From Coccinella septempunctata (taxonomy: Eukaryota > Arthropoda > Insecta > Coleoptera > Coccinellidae): 64,000 nucleotides of DNA. The translations under genes and the position numbers were made by a program. The notes under the pieces are model-generated. The model was not told the origin of the DNA. It did no database searches and worked only from the letters and a program-made list of their open reading frames with translations. Below, in pieces: positions 13,701 through 25,700 of the stretch. The stretch covers positions 28,848,064-28,912,063 of the forward strand of contig NC_058191.1 of NCBI RefSeq assembly GCF_907165205.1, in the 5' to 3' direction. Each line of letters opens with the position of its first letter. Position 1 is the stretch's first letter.

Positions 13701-16700
13701 CATTTGACATATATTCCTATTTCCAAAATCATCTTCAGTTGCGTAGGTTATTGTTGTAGTACCCAATTCGAAGTATCCGAAATTATGCGATCTTGTCACC
13801 TGGAAGGTAGAGATTATCACAAATTCAAGTTAATATAATTTCTAGACCCTTACGATTGCATGGTGAGAGTTGTCGTGAATGTAAGGTTCATCCCATGTTA
13901 CATTTGCACCTTTACCATTTTCGCTTATGAATGGGGGAGGGTTGATACAGTTTTCGATTGTGGGTCTCTCTTCATCTGAAAAGTTCGAGGAGGAAATTGT
14001 TCATATAAGTTTCACTCTTCGAATTCAAGAATAATTGCTGATTTGCTGATTACCATCTTCAGTAAGTACTTGAAACAATAATGAAAAAATCAATATCCTA
14101 CCTTTAACCGTGACAATTGTAGTACATTCTGCTCTATTTTTCGATAAGTCTTCAGCGAAGTAGGTTATATTAGTCTGTCCTATCAAAAATTGAAAACTAG
14201 ACAAGTTAGCAATTGGTGGTTTTGTCCAAATCACAAGTTCGTCGTTTGAGTTATCTAAAAAAACCGTGAATAATCTCTTTTTCTAATAACACCCAACAGA
14301 TAATAAAATCTTACCTGTGATGATAGGAGCCTCCCAGAGAGCGTAGCCATAATTCAATCCAAAATTAGAAGTTGTGGTAATATTCTTTGGACAATTTATC
14401 ACTGGTGGAGTTACATCTGAAGAAATTGTAAATAACACCCATGAAAAACGACAGTCAAATCGAATAAACTCCAAGCAAATAGAAAAAGAGTTTTCGCCCA
14501 AGGCTAACGCGAAATGATTCAAATATAAAGAAACAGAGTGACAGACTGACAAAAATATCCAATACAATGCATTTTTGGTTCAGCTATCATCCAAGCTAAT
14601 GAACAACTTTTCGTTGTACCCACATAATCTGCGGACTTCCCTATATTAGATTTAAATTATTTGAGGACTACACTGCACTGCGACTTGCCACCCTAAGGTC
14701 AAACCCCATATGAGCTGATCTCGGCACTTTGCCACCCAAAGCTTGCCTTTATGTTTCAGAGTACTAATGACCTCCAGTATCTGGGATACCTTCAAGGAGT
14801 TCAAGGCTACCTCCTCAACCTAACAAGTTGCTCGTTCGAAGTGTTTTTTGAGTTGGTCAATCATTGGCGAGCGATTAGTTAAGCTGATCAGGAGTTTCTT
14901 CTTCTTCCAATAGAATCTGCTGAATTTCTGCTAGACCTATTCAAATGAGGAGCTTCCGGAGGCGGCATCATCTTAAAAGGAATGCCGTGATCCGGTGTAT
15001 TATATTCTTACTAAAGTCCAGATACTTTTCTTCCAAGATCTGTAACATTTTGGAATGGTCCATTCCTAGATTCTGCCTGATCGTTTCTCTTTGGGTGTTT
15101 ATTTCCTTTGAAACTCTTTCCTTTATCTCCGAAAGGTTTCAGAGCAGATAAAAGTAATTCATGTTCAATGTTTTGAAAGCAGAGTATGAATGGCAGAATG
15201 CGGAGTGTCACATCTCTAAAAGTTCATTTGTGGAATTCTGGCTTCGACTTTTGAGTCATGTATTATATGAATAGTAATTTATTTTTATGGTGATTTAAGG
15301 TTTATTATTAGGTGGACGGAGAGTCCAATGGCTGAGCTGAGGCTCATCAGAATTTGCTTTTATTTCTGATATTGCACAGACAACTAGTCAGTGGGTATGA
15401 TTCTTAATGCAGATTCAACTAAAAACCTGTCGTAGGGTTTCTCATGCTATTTTCTTGGTACCTATACTATACCTAATGGTACAGGCTCTTTGTAAATTGT
15501 TGTAACATCGCAGTAGGTTTTGATATTATTTGCTACTCCCTACTAAAATACGTAATTGATAGTCATTAGAATTTTTACATTTTCGATTCTTAGTATAATT
15601 TCGGGAATTTTCTGTTTCCAAAACAGTATATTATTTTATTGAAACCTGCAACAATATTTTTATGCCCTTTGCGATGTTACAATTATTCATAGAGACCTTG
15701 TATATTGTAACACGAATAATCGAAAATATACTTTTTAATGCAAGATATACCCTGATAACAACTATACATTACCTTACCTTTGCATGAAGTTTCCTCCTTA
15801 GTGTCCCAAGAACCCAAATCTCCTGTACAAGAGCGCTCTTTTGGACCAATTGTCTCATACCCTTCGTTGCAAATGATGCTACATTTCTTACCATTAGCTT
15901 GTTTCCCGTACGTGCAGGATCGAGGCTCGATCCTAGCATTCGCAATGGCAGGAATTTTATGGCATTTAACCTCTGCGCAAAATACAATCTGCACTTAGGT
16001 ACTTCTATCACGACAATATGTAACAAAACTTACGCCTGCACATAGCTCTCAATCCGTTCCATTTAGCAAGTGGCAAGCAGGTACGATGTCTTGAACCAAC
16101 GAAAATCTTCCCCTTCTCACACTTGAAAGAACAAACTGTGTCAACAGGAAATATCGTTTGGTTGTCGTTGTATGTTATGCCCAAGTCACTGTGAACACAG
16201 GTCATTGATCCAAACTGAGGGACGCTCAACTTCTCACAAGTTCTAACTAAAAAAAGGTGTGGTAAGCCAGAGTGGTCTCAAAGCATGCTCTTGAAATTAC
16301 AATTCTGAGTTCCTGAGCACAGTGCTAACAAGTGGCTTTTAGTACTTAGTTATGCCGAAAAATGGTCACGAGCACTGCCTGCTCTGCAATGCTTAGGAAT
16401 TCACCAAATAAATGACTAAATAATGATACTGATATACAAGTGTTGGCGTCATGATTAGGGACCAGATAAAATACAGGGTACGGCAGAGCCGATTAACTAG
16501 TTTCCAAGGATCATTGCTCGGGCCTTGGTATTGAAAGGTAAGAACGAAAGGGCTCTTTGTGTTCCTTAGGGTCTGTAATTTTACTCGGTGTCCGATCGTG
16601 AATTGGGTTGCCTGACTCGGGCTCATCAGGTGTTTTTTGTCCCAGTTACTAGCGACACCTTGCGGACAGGAAACGAAACTCTTCGTCTGTCAATCACGAC

Positions 16701-19700
16701 AATAACAATTTCATGGTGGGACGCGCCGAAAGTTTTGCTCGTAAAACTAAAGTAAGCCAATATCGACGCATTTATCGCAGCATTTGCGTCTTTAGTGAAA
16801 TCATCTATTAATCAAACCAGAGTGATATTGAGCACTTTGAGTGGAGTGCCTTGTTTCTTCCATATCAGCGAGGTGATAACCACGAAGCTTGAATGGAAGG
16901 AAGGTTAGTTCCTTGTTTCCTTCCCTTTGAAACCCCTTTTCTGCCTCTAGACCAGCGAAGGTTCGCCAGGTTTCTTTTTGAGCCCGTTGGGGTAAGCAAT
17001 TGCATTTTTACCTCTTCAGTTGCTCAATATCCGAAATAATAATCATCTTAAATCTTTGCGACCGGGGTTTTGTGTTACTAACATTTTATGCAAATAACTG
17101 TTGCTCTGCGGAACAGTGAATGATAAAAATTTCCGGTTGGGTTCCAGTTAATCCTCGTCAATTCCATGAAAGACTACTCCACTTAGTCACCTCCAGTCAC
17201 AGTGCCTCATTTCGGTGTGATTGTCCCTTACTTTTTCGAGGAGGAAAATCATCTTCCTTTAGCCTGAATTGGAAAAACCGGAGAACAAAATCTGGATGAT
17301 ATCTGGTTCCAGCCGGATTGGGCTACAGACCACGCAGCTCGAATGCCATTTGATGTTTCGCCCACACACCCTGATGCCACAACTCAAGCAGCGAATAATC
17401 GAAGAAATCCCTGCCACACCACTGCCTAAATGCTGAACATCGGTCGAAAATTTTCAAAATCGACTGCATCAGTGTATCGCTGCTGACGGCCGCCATTCTA
17501 ACGATATCGTTACAAAATCTGTATTTCCTACCGATTCGAATGATAAAAACGTTTTCCCCAACTTTTACTCGCCCTTTGACTTTTACAGCCCTTTGAAACC
17601 CGCCAATGGGCTCTGCCGCACCCTGTATATCTGTGAAACCTTGTTCTCTTCGAATACTTTACCTTGACAAGAGGGAGTTATTCCTGTCCATGAACCATCG
17701 TTTTGGCACAACCTTATGCTTGTTCCTGCCAGATTGTAACCTACCTCACATCTTACACCACAAGCAGAATTGATGACAATGTCACACGATTTTTTAACGA
17801 AGTAACCGTGTTTTGGTTCCGTTAATTTTTTGCATTTTATGGCTAGAAGAAGAAAAAATATATACAGAGATTTACTCATTCACTTTTGATGATCTCATAC
17901 ACAACACAACAAAACAAACAAACATTTAAAGGCTTGAAACTCTAGTTGTTGAGTCAAACTCGACCTGAGCAGAGTCTGAAAGTTGTTCAATTCATATACC
18001 TACTTACATCTCATTAATACATTTGCAAAAAAAACTTATTCAAATTGTCAAAAATTAAAACTACCCCAAATATTATTGTTCTTCATATGTAATGGAAGAC
18101 GAGAGATCTTTACCTCGTTTTTATATGAACAAAATCTGTATTTGCTATCAATGATAACCTCTGAACATAAATATTGCTCAGAATCGTACCTTCACAGCTG
18201 TCGGTTTCGTTTGATGGCTTGTATCCCGTTTTGCATTGACAGCTGCTCTTCCCATACGCTGGAGGAATAGTTGTATGAAACATATCTGGACAAGGAGTAC
18301 AAAGATTTGGTCCATCTGAGTAGAAGCCCACAGGACATACTGAAACAGGAGTAATTGCAGAAGGAAATTTTACCGATTAGGTTGGTGTTCCTTACAGGAA
18401 CATCCTTCTTCCTTCAACCCTGATCCATAATAGCCTGAAGGACATACACAAGAGTAGTGACCAGTTGAGGTTCCACAAGTGCAGACAGCATCCTTGTGGC
18501 AGCAGTCGCCCTCTTTGCACAAATTATCGCAGGGGCTGTTTATACCCAGCGGTATGTAATCCCCAACTTTCAAATCTAAAAATGGATAGGTATTCCAGGA
18601 AGGAAATGTATAGAATAAAATGGAATCAACAGCATGGAGTATTATTTATTACTAGCGTCCGCGTTTATTTTTCTTGATTTTCCCAGTTTCCATCTAACTT
18701 TTTTAAATTTTTCTTCTGAACTGTCTACGAAGTATATGAGGAAATTTTCAAGAAAGAAAATGAATAAAATCGATGTAGCCATGAAAATGCAATAAGGCCT
18801 CCTTTTTATTAATACGTGTACAATGATTATTTCATAGCATCAATAACAGCCGGTTTTATAATCAATTTTAAATTCAATTCAAACCTTCAAAATCATAGGG
18901 AATTTGAAATTGATTATTATTATGATTCTAATTTTTTTGAAATATGATTTTTACCAACAGTTTTGAGTGAATTATCAGACTAATAATACTAACTCCGGGT
19001 TTCGTAAAGCTTGATCGGGGAATCAACGCTTGATTGACGAATAGACGTCAATTTGTTTTCAATCGATAATTCAGGCATGATCATTCTCGCATCAAATTAT
19101 GATATTCATACGTCCATTCAATTATTGTCAATTGCTACTTCTTCAATATATTCAGAAATGAAAAGGTTTCAGTGATTTCGTTTGTCAAATCGTTGATCGG
19201 ACAGTCAAAGTTTTATGAAACCCGCTGTAAAATAAGAAAATCCACCATTATAAGATCGCCACTTTGTTCTTTCAGTGAAAAATATTTGTTGGGACAAATG
19301 AAAACAGAAGAGTGTAATTAAGCTTCGGACAGAAGAAAATCAAAATATGGGGTATTTATATACTTAATTGATTGTAACATTGAAGAAGGGGCAGTGGCGT
19401 AGCGAGCTTAACTCGCGCCCGGGGCACAATACCTTTTTAGCGCCCCCCCCCCTTACTCATTCGAAAACAATATAGGCATATAATATTATATTTTAAATAT
19501 ACTGGCAAATTAATGAATGAATAAAGTAAGATAAATATGATAATAGGCTCAAGCAAATGTATATGATCATACGTAACAAAAGTTACGTATCATTCAATTT
19601 ATATATTTATAAAGAAATATTAAAAGAAGCGCATTTTTAAAACAATGAAATATGTAGTTAATATTCATTATTTTCAAGGGGATACAAATTTAATTTTAAT

Positions 19701-22700
19701 ATGAATATAGTACAGTTACTTTCTAGAAAACGACTAAACATTGTATTTGTTGGGTATCTGAGAAGTATCTGTATAGAAAAATAGACGATTCCTTAGTTTT
19801 TATTATCCGGAAATTTTTTTGACTGTACATTTGAGCACATTAGAGTGTTATAATTATTACCGTTTTAAATAATAACATTATTATTATCGTTTTAAAATAA
19901 CAAGCGTTAGCTACGTAGAGTCAACAAAATAATAAAAATATTTTAAAATAGTGTTGTGAAAGAAGGAATGTTTCTACACTGCAAATATTTATCATAACAA
20001 TTATAAATTATAACATAGTAGTAAGCCCATAAAACTACATTGTAGGTAGATACTACCTACAGGCTGATTCGCCTTTCGTCCGATTCAGTGGTGATGCTTA
20101 TATTCTTATATTGATTATTATCTTATTATAGTTGGGGAGCCGACGATGTTAAGTCGGGATTTACTCGAGCGTCCTGGAGGCCTAGTGGATTTTGAAGAAT
20201 AAATGGTAGAAAGAAGAAAGGGTCTATGAGGCATGCACTTTTAGCGGTAGAAAAAGCGTCTGCAGGTTTTCAACTGTTTCAATGTTGACCCATTAATCTG
20301 ACACTAATCAAGGGGGGTTTTCTTAATCTGTCAGTTTGAAGATGATAACAAGGCATTTTTTCATATCTCCCTTCCTGTACCTCTGATCGTTTCTGAATTC
20401 ATTATGAAATTTGTAGATAATAAAATGCTATACAACTGTTTTTGAATCAATTTTACATACTCTTAAGTTTTTTCGAGTTAGAGGGCGCTAAGGGAGAGGA
20501 GCTGAGAGCTGAGCCACACATGAGAAAAGCCAAGGTCATTGTATAGCAACCCAGTCTAATGTACATTTATCGCCATATATCTCAAAAATTTTCAGATGTA
20601 GAAAAAATTGCTTCAGACAAATTTTATAAGGAATGCGAAAAAAATTTGCCAGGAGAGGAGATAATTAAAACAAATACTGATTTTTGTGAACATTATGGCC
20701 AATTTTTATTGCTTCGGCATGCTGAAACTGTCAGATTATATTTTTTCCAATATTGTTGAATCATTAGCTTCAAAATAAGTAAAAAAGGCTCCGCGCTCGA
20801 GAATGTAGATGTGAATTTTTTGTTGCAAATTTGGCGCCCTCCCATACATTTTCGTCACGCTTAAATGGTAAGACTAAGAGAATATATACTTTTCAACATG
20901 TAATTAACCATACTTATATCAATCTGACACGCTCAAGTATGTACAATCACCATTTTTTTTACTATTCTGGCTGGCTGTCCTAGACAATTTCCCTTATATA
21001 TATAGGTCTAAGTTTTGGTAGAGATACTCTACAGGGTACAAGGTATCTTCCCTCTTCCCTTATACTGATCTGACACGCTCGAGTAAATCCCGAATTTCCC
21101 TCTTGGGCTCCTCAACTATTGTTCGTCGTCAGAACTGGTCAAATAAAAATGAGGTCCTCTGGTCGTCAGAATATATATTATTAACTTTTAAGAGATAAAA
21201 ATGACATTAACAGAAAACAATTATTATTTTTCCGACTGTCGCTGTCATCCAGGGCTAGATTTATATTTTTTCCTCAACATTCTCCACCCCGATGACAGCA
21301 ATTTTAACTGCTGGTCTTCTTAAAACTCCTCGATTGGTCTTGATTTCCGCTGATCGGATTTGCCCATCTTTTCCCGGAAATACCTGAATGATTCTACCCA
21401 TTGGCCAAGAATTTCTAGGTAAGTCATCGTCACATATTATAACGAGGTCGTCGATTTTGAGAGGTCTCGCTTTCAAGAACCATTTTGAGCGCTTAGTCAA
21501 GGTAGGTAAATATTCTTTCAACCAACGTCGCCAAAAGTGATCTGCCATGAGTCCAACTTTTCTCCATTGTTTTCTGGAAAATATATCGTCTTCCTGAAAT
21601 TTTGTAGATAGGAACAAATAAAAATTGCCTCCCAATAAAAAATGGTTGGGGGTTAATGGTGCTTCATCAGTTGCGTCCAAAGAAATGGGAGTAAGCGGTC
21701 TAGAATTGACGATATTTTCTACATAAGAAAGGAGTGTCTGTAGTGTTTCATCTTTAGGATATTGTGAAGTAAGTATACTGCGCTCAAGCCTTTCTTGACA
21801 GATCTAATCAACCTCTCCCAGCAACCTCCCATGTGTGGTGTTCGTGCTGGATTGAAATTCCACTTGATACCTTCTTCCATATGAATAAGGGTCTTCTGAA
21901 TTTTTTGATGATCCAAATGTTTCACTTGTTGCTGTAACTCTCTATTAGTACCTATAAAGTTTGTACCACAATCAGAGAAGATTTCTCGTGGACAAGGTCT
22001 GCGGCTGGTGAATCTTTGTATGGCCATTATACAACTGTCTGTTGTTAGCGAATGAGCGACTTCAATGTGAATAGCTCTGACAGACATGCAAGTGAATAAT
22101 AAACACCAACGTTTTTCATGTCTTCGTCCTACAGCAACTTCGATGGGTCCGAAGAAATCCATTCCTGTGTAAAAGAAAGGATGTGGAGGTTTCGTCACTC
22201 TACACTGGGGTAATGGTCCCATTTCTGGTACTTCAGGTTTGGAATCTCGTCTCTTACACCAAAGACAAGTATTTTTTACTTTCTTGACAATTGTTTTAAT
22301 CTTAAAAATCCAAAATTTTTTTCTTAGTTCCATTATAACAGATTCTGTTCCTTGATGTAAAAATCGTTTATGCACATGTTGTACCAACAATCTTACTGCT
22401 TTACAATCATCTAGGATTACAGGAAATTTCGTCATTCGGTCAATTTCAGAAGATGCTTCCAAACGACTCCTCATCTTAATTATTCCATCTTCATCAAGGA
22501 AAGGTGACAATGGAAACAGTTTGCTTGATTTTTTCAAGGCTTTTTTACTCTGCAGGTGCTTCACTTCTTCTGGAAATAGGGAAAACTGTATTGCAATTAG
22601 AGTCATTTTTTCTGCCTCTTCAATTTCTTCTAAGGTGAGTTCAGGCACATCCAATGATCTATTCAGTGTATTTCGAATTTTTTTATGACTTTTCAAGTTC

Positions 22701-25700
22701 CTTGTGAAACGAATAATCCAAGCAGTGCATCTAAGATATTTCAACCAGGATGAGAATCTGTTAATATATGAATTCGGAATAATCCAGATGCAATTCTCCA
22801 TATGAACATTCACATACTCCTTCTTCAGTTCTAAATCAGACTTATGATTCAAAAATATAGGAGGTTGGTCTGGCCATTCGGATTTACAGTTTTTCAAGAA
22901 TGGTGGACCTTCTAACCATAATGAATTCAATGTTAGAAATTTTTTCTTGCAGAAACGAGTCGCTAGGTCGGCAGGATTCAAGTCAGTGGATATCCATTTC
23001 CACTCTTCGGGTCTTGTGAGATCATGGATTTCTGTGATTCTGTTCGCTACAAATTGTTTATATTTTTTGGAGTCGGATTTTATCCAATGAAGAACAGACT
23101 GGGAATCAGACCAAAACATTCTTCCTTTTATTTCTACTTCCAGGGAATTTTGAACTGCTTCAGCAAGCCGAGATCCAAGCACAGCTGCCTGAAGTTCCAG
23201 ACGTGGTATTGAAATTCCTTTCAGGGGGGCAACGCGATTTTTCGATATAATTAGGGAAACAGAGATTATTGGACCATTTTCGTTTCTCAAATAGACTGCT
23301 GCTGAATAGGCTTCTTCACTGGCATCAACGAATATGTGGAGTTCCGTAGATCCATAACTGCTTGAGAGTGGTAAATAACACCTTGAAATTTTGAACGTCT
23401 TCACATTATTTAGTAAATTGAGCCAGATTTCCCATTTTGCTTGAAGATCTCTTGGAAGACGTTCATCCCAGGTAATATTTGAACGCCAAATATTCTGTAA
23501 TAAAATTCTGCCAGCCACTAATATTGGTGATACAAGTCCTAGTCTGTCGAAGATACTCATCACAACTCTCAATATCTCTCTCTTCGTTGGACTTTTTAAA
23601 TGGATATTTTCAAATTTTGATTCATTAATTCGAAAAATAAACGTATCTGCTTTCGCGTCCCACCACATTCCTAAAATCCTCTCTGTAGCGAGGCCATCAT
23701 CTGAATTCAACTGTTTGTCACTGTGGGCTTTGAGATCTTCAGGGATATTGTCTAAAACTTCTTTCGAATTACTGATCCAATTACTTATAACAAATCCACC
23801 TGCTTTATGAATTTCAATTACTTGCTGAATTCTGTTAATAGCACTATCAATTGTTTCACAGCAGTCTAAATGATCGTCCATGTATTCCTTGGTACAAATT
23901 GCTTTACTAGCTTCAGGATACTGATCTTCAAATCTTCTGGAATTCAATTTCACCACATAAAGGGCAGTCGATGGTGAACAAGTTGCTCCAAAAGTCATTG
24001 CTTTCATGATGTAGGTGTCTGGTTTTCTATGCCTCTCCATTCCACGCCAAAGAAATCTTTGAGAATCGACATCTTCTGTTTTTATGTTAATTTGATGAAA
24101 CATTTCTTTTATGTCTCCAACAAAGGCGATGGCATGCTGTCTAAATTTCATGAGGACCGCTGGTAGTGAATTCAAGAGATCGGGTCCAGTTAGTAAAGCA
24201 TCGTTCAAGGATACTCCATGACTTTTTGCTGCAGCATCGAACACTAAACGCAATTTACCAGGTTTATTTGGATTGCGCACTCCAAAGTGTGGCAAATAAT
24301 AAGTTCTATTGTGTGTTTGGGCTGCCTCTTCTACACTTAATTTCTTGACGTAATTTTTGTTTAAATATTCATCTATTTTTGGACAGTATTCTTCCGCTAA
24401 TATTGGGTCTCGATCTAATTTACGTTCTATTCCATAAAGTCGACTTAGAGCGTTGTTATAACTGGGAGGAAATCTGAAGTTTTCTGTGGCCCATAACAGT
24501 CCAGATTCATAACGTTCTCCTGTATAGGCAGTTGTTTCTTCTAAAATTTTTAGTGCCTTTTCCTCCTTCGGTGATAATGAAGTTTCGTAATTCGGCTTTG
24601 TATGGAATTACAAAGTTATCAAGCTTAAATGAATCTTTGACCAACCGATGTAAATCATCTTCAGATTCTTGATAACAAAAGAAATTGAAATTTGAATTGT
24701 CGAGAATATCCTTTTTGCATCTAAATTTTCCGTGAACAATCCATCCAAGTTTAGTCCAGCTTAAAAGTGGTGAATTTGGTGGACCTTCATAAATCTTTCT
24801 AGGCATTATGAGATGGTAGTTATCTTGTCCCAATAAAATAGTTGGCCTAACGTCGTTCTTGAAAAATAAGTTTTGCGGACAAATAGACAGATGAGACCAT
24901 TCATTTTTCATCTTCGAGTAATCGAAATTCTGGCTTGGCAGACTGAAACCAGTCATAGTTCGAACGTCATCGATTTCATATTCTTCGTTTTCGTAAAGTC
25001 CCCTTATTTTCAGTTTCACTCGACGAGAATTTTGATCTTTATGACTTGTTGAATTTGTCCAGCAAATGTTCAATGGATCTTCCTTTCCATTTAATCCCAG
25101 ATATTCTGCAAGGTTGTCTTCGATTAGAGAAACAGTAGATCCGTCGTCAAGCAAGGCATATGTTTCGATTGAATTTTTCTCTCCGGATAAAACAACTGGA
25201 CAAATCCGAAGCAAAACTTTTTCATTATAACTAGGAGTCGTTGAACAAAATGATGGTTGGCTATTCGGACCCTCGATTTGTGCTTCTGAATCTTGTTTAT
25301 GTAGGACATGATGATGGAATTTTGTGCAATTGTTAATTCCACATTTTGTCCTCCTCTTACAAGATTTAATTTGGTGTCGTCCAAAACAAGAGAAACACAA
25401 CTTCTTCTTTGTAATCAATTCCCATCGACTGTCGATACTGCTTTCTAAAATCTCTTTACATTTTGAAGTTTGATGATTTTGACTACAAATTTGGCATTTT
25501 GGTGTTACTTGCGTTAGAACATGTCTATTGTTGAAGTTTCTTAGTTCTTTGGGGCTGAAGTTTTCTTGTCGTCTCCTGTCATCTGCTTTGGGTTGTAAAA
25601 ATATACTCAGAATTTTAGCTTGATGTTGGATCCACGAAGAAAATGTATCCAAAGTAGGTATTCCAATATTATTCATTCCAGACAGATGGACTGCCCAATT

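Noticed and set aside
18396..18575. Start of a separate gene at an apparent methionine in this exon
   Set aside because: The start codon would be TTG. The exon is bounded by an AG acceptor and a GT donor and joins in phase with its neighbours, so it is internal.
20559..20759. 66-codon open frame inside the unclassified element
   Set aside because: It is too short and lacks transposase motifs. The matching part of the second copy near 51400-51550 is not open over the same span as far as I can read.
24507..24607. Programmed ribosomal frameshift between Gag-protease and Pol of the BEL element
   Set aside because: It was considered because the frames overlap, but no slippery site was recognised, and a second, clearly mutational break exists downstream. 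A simple indel is more likely.
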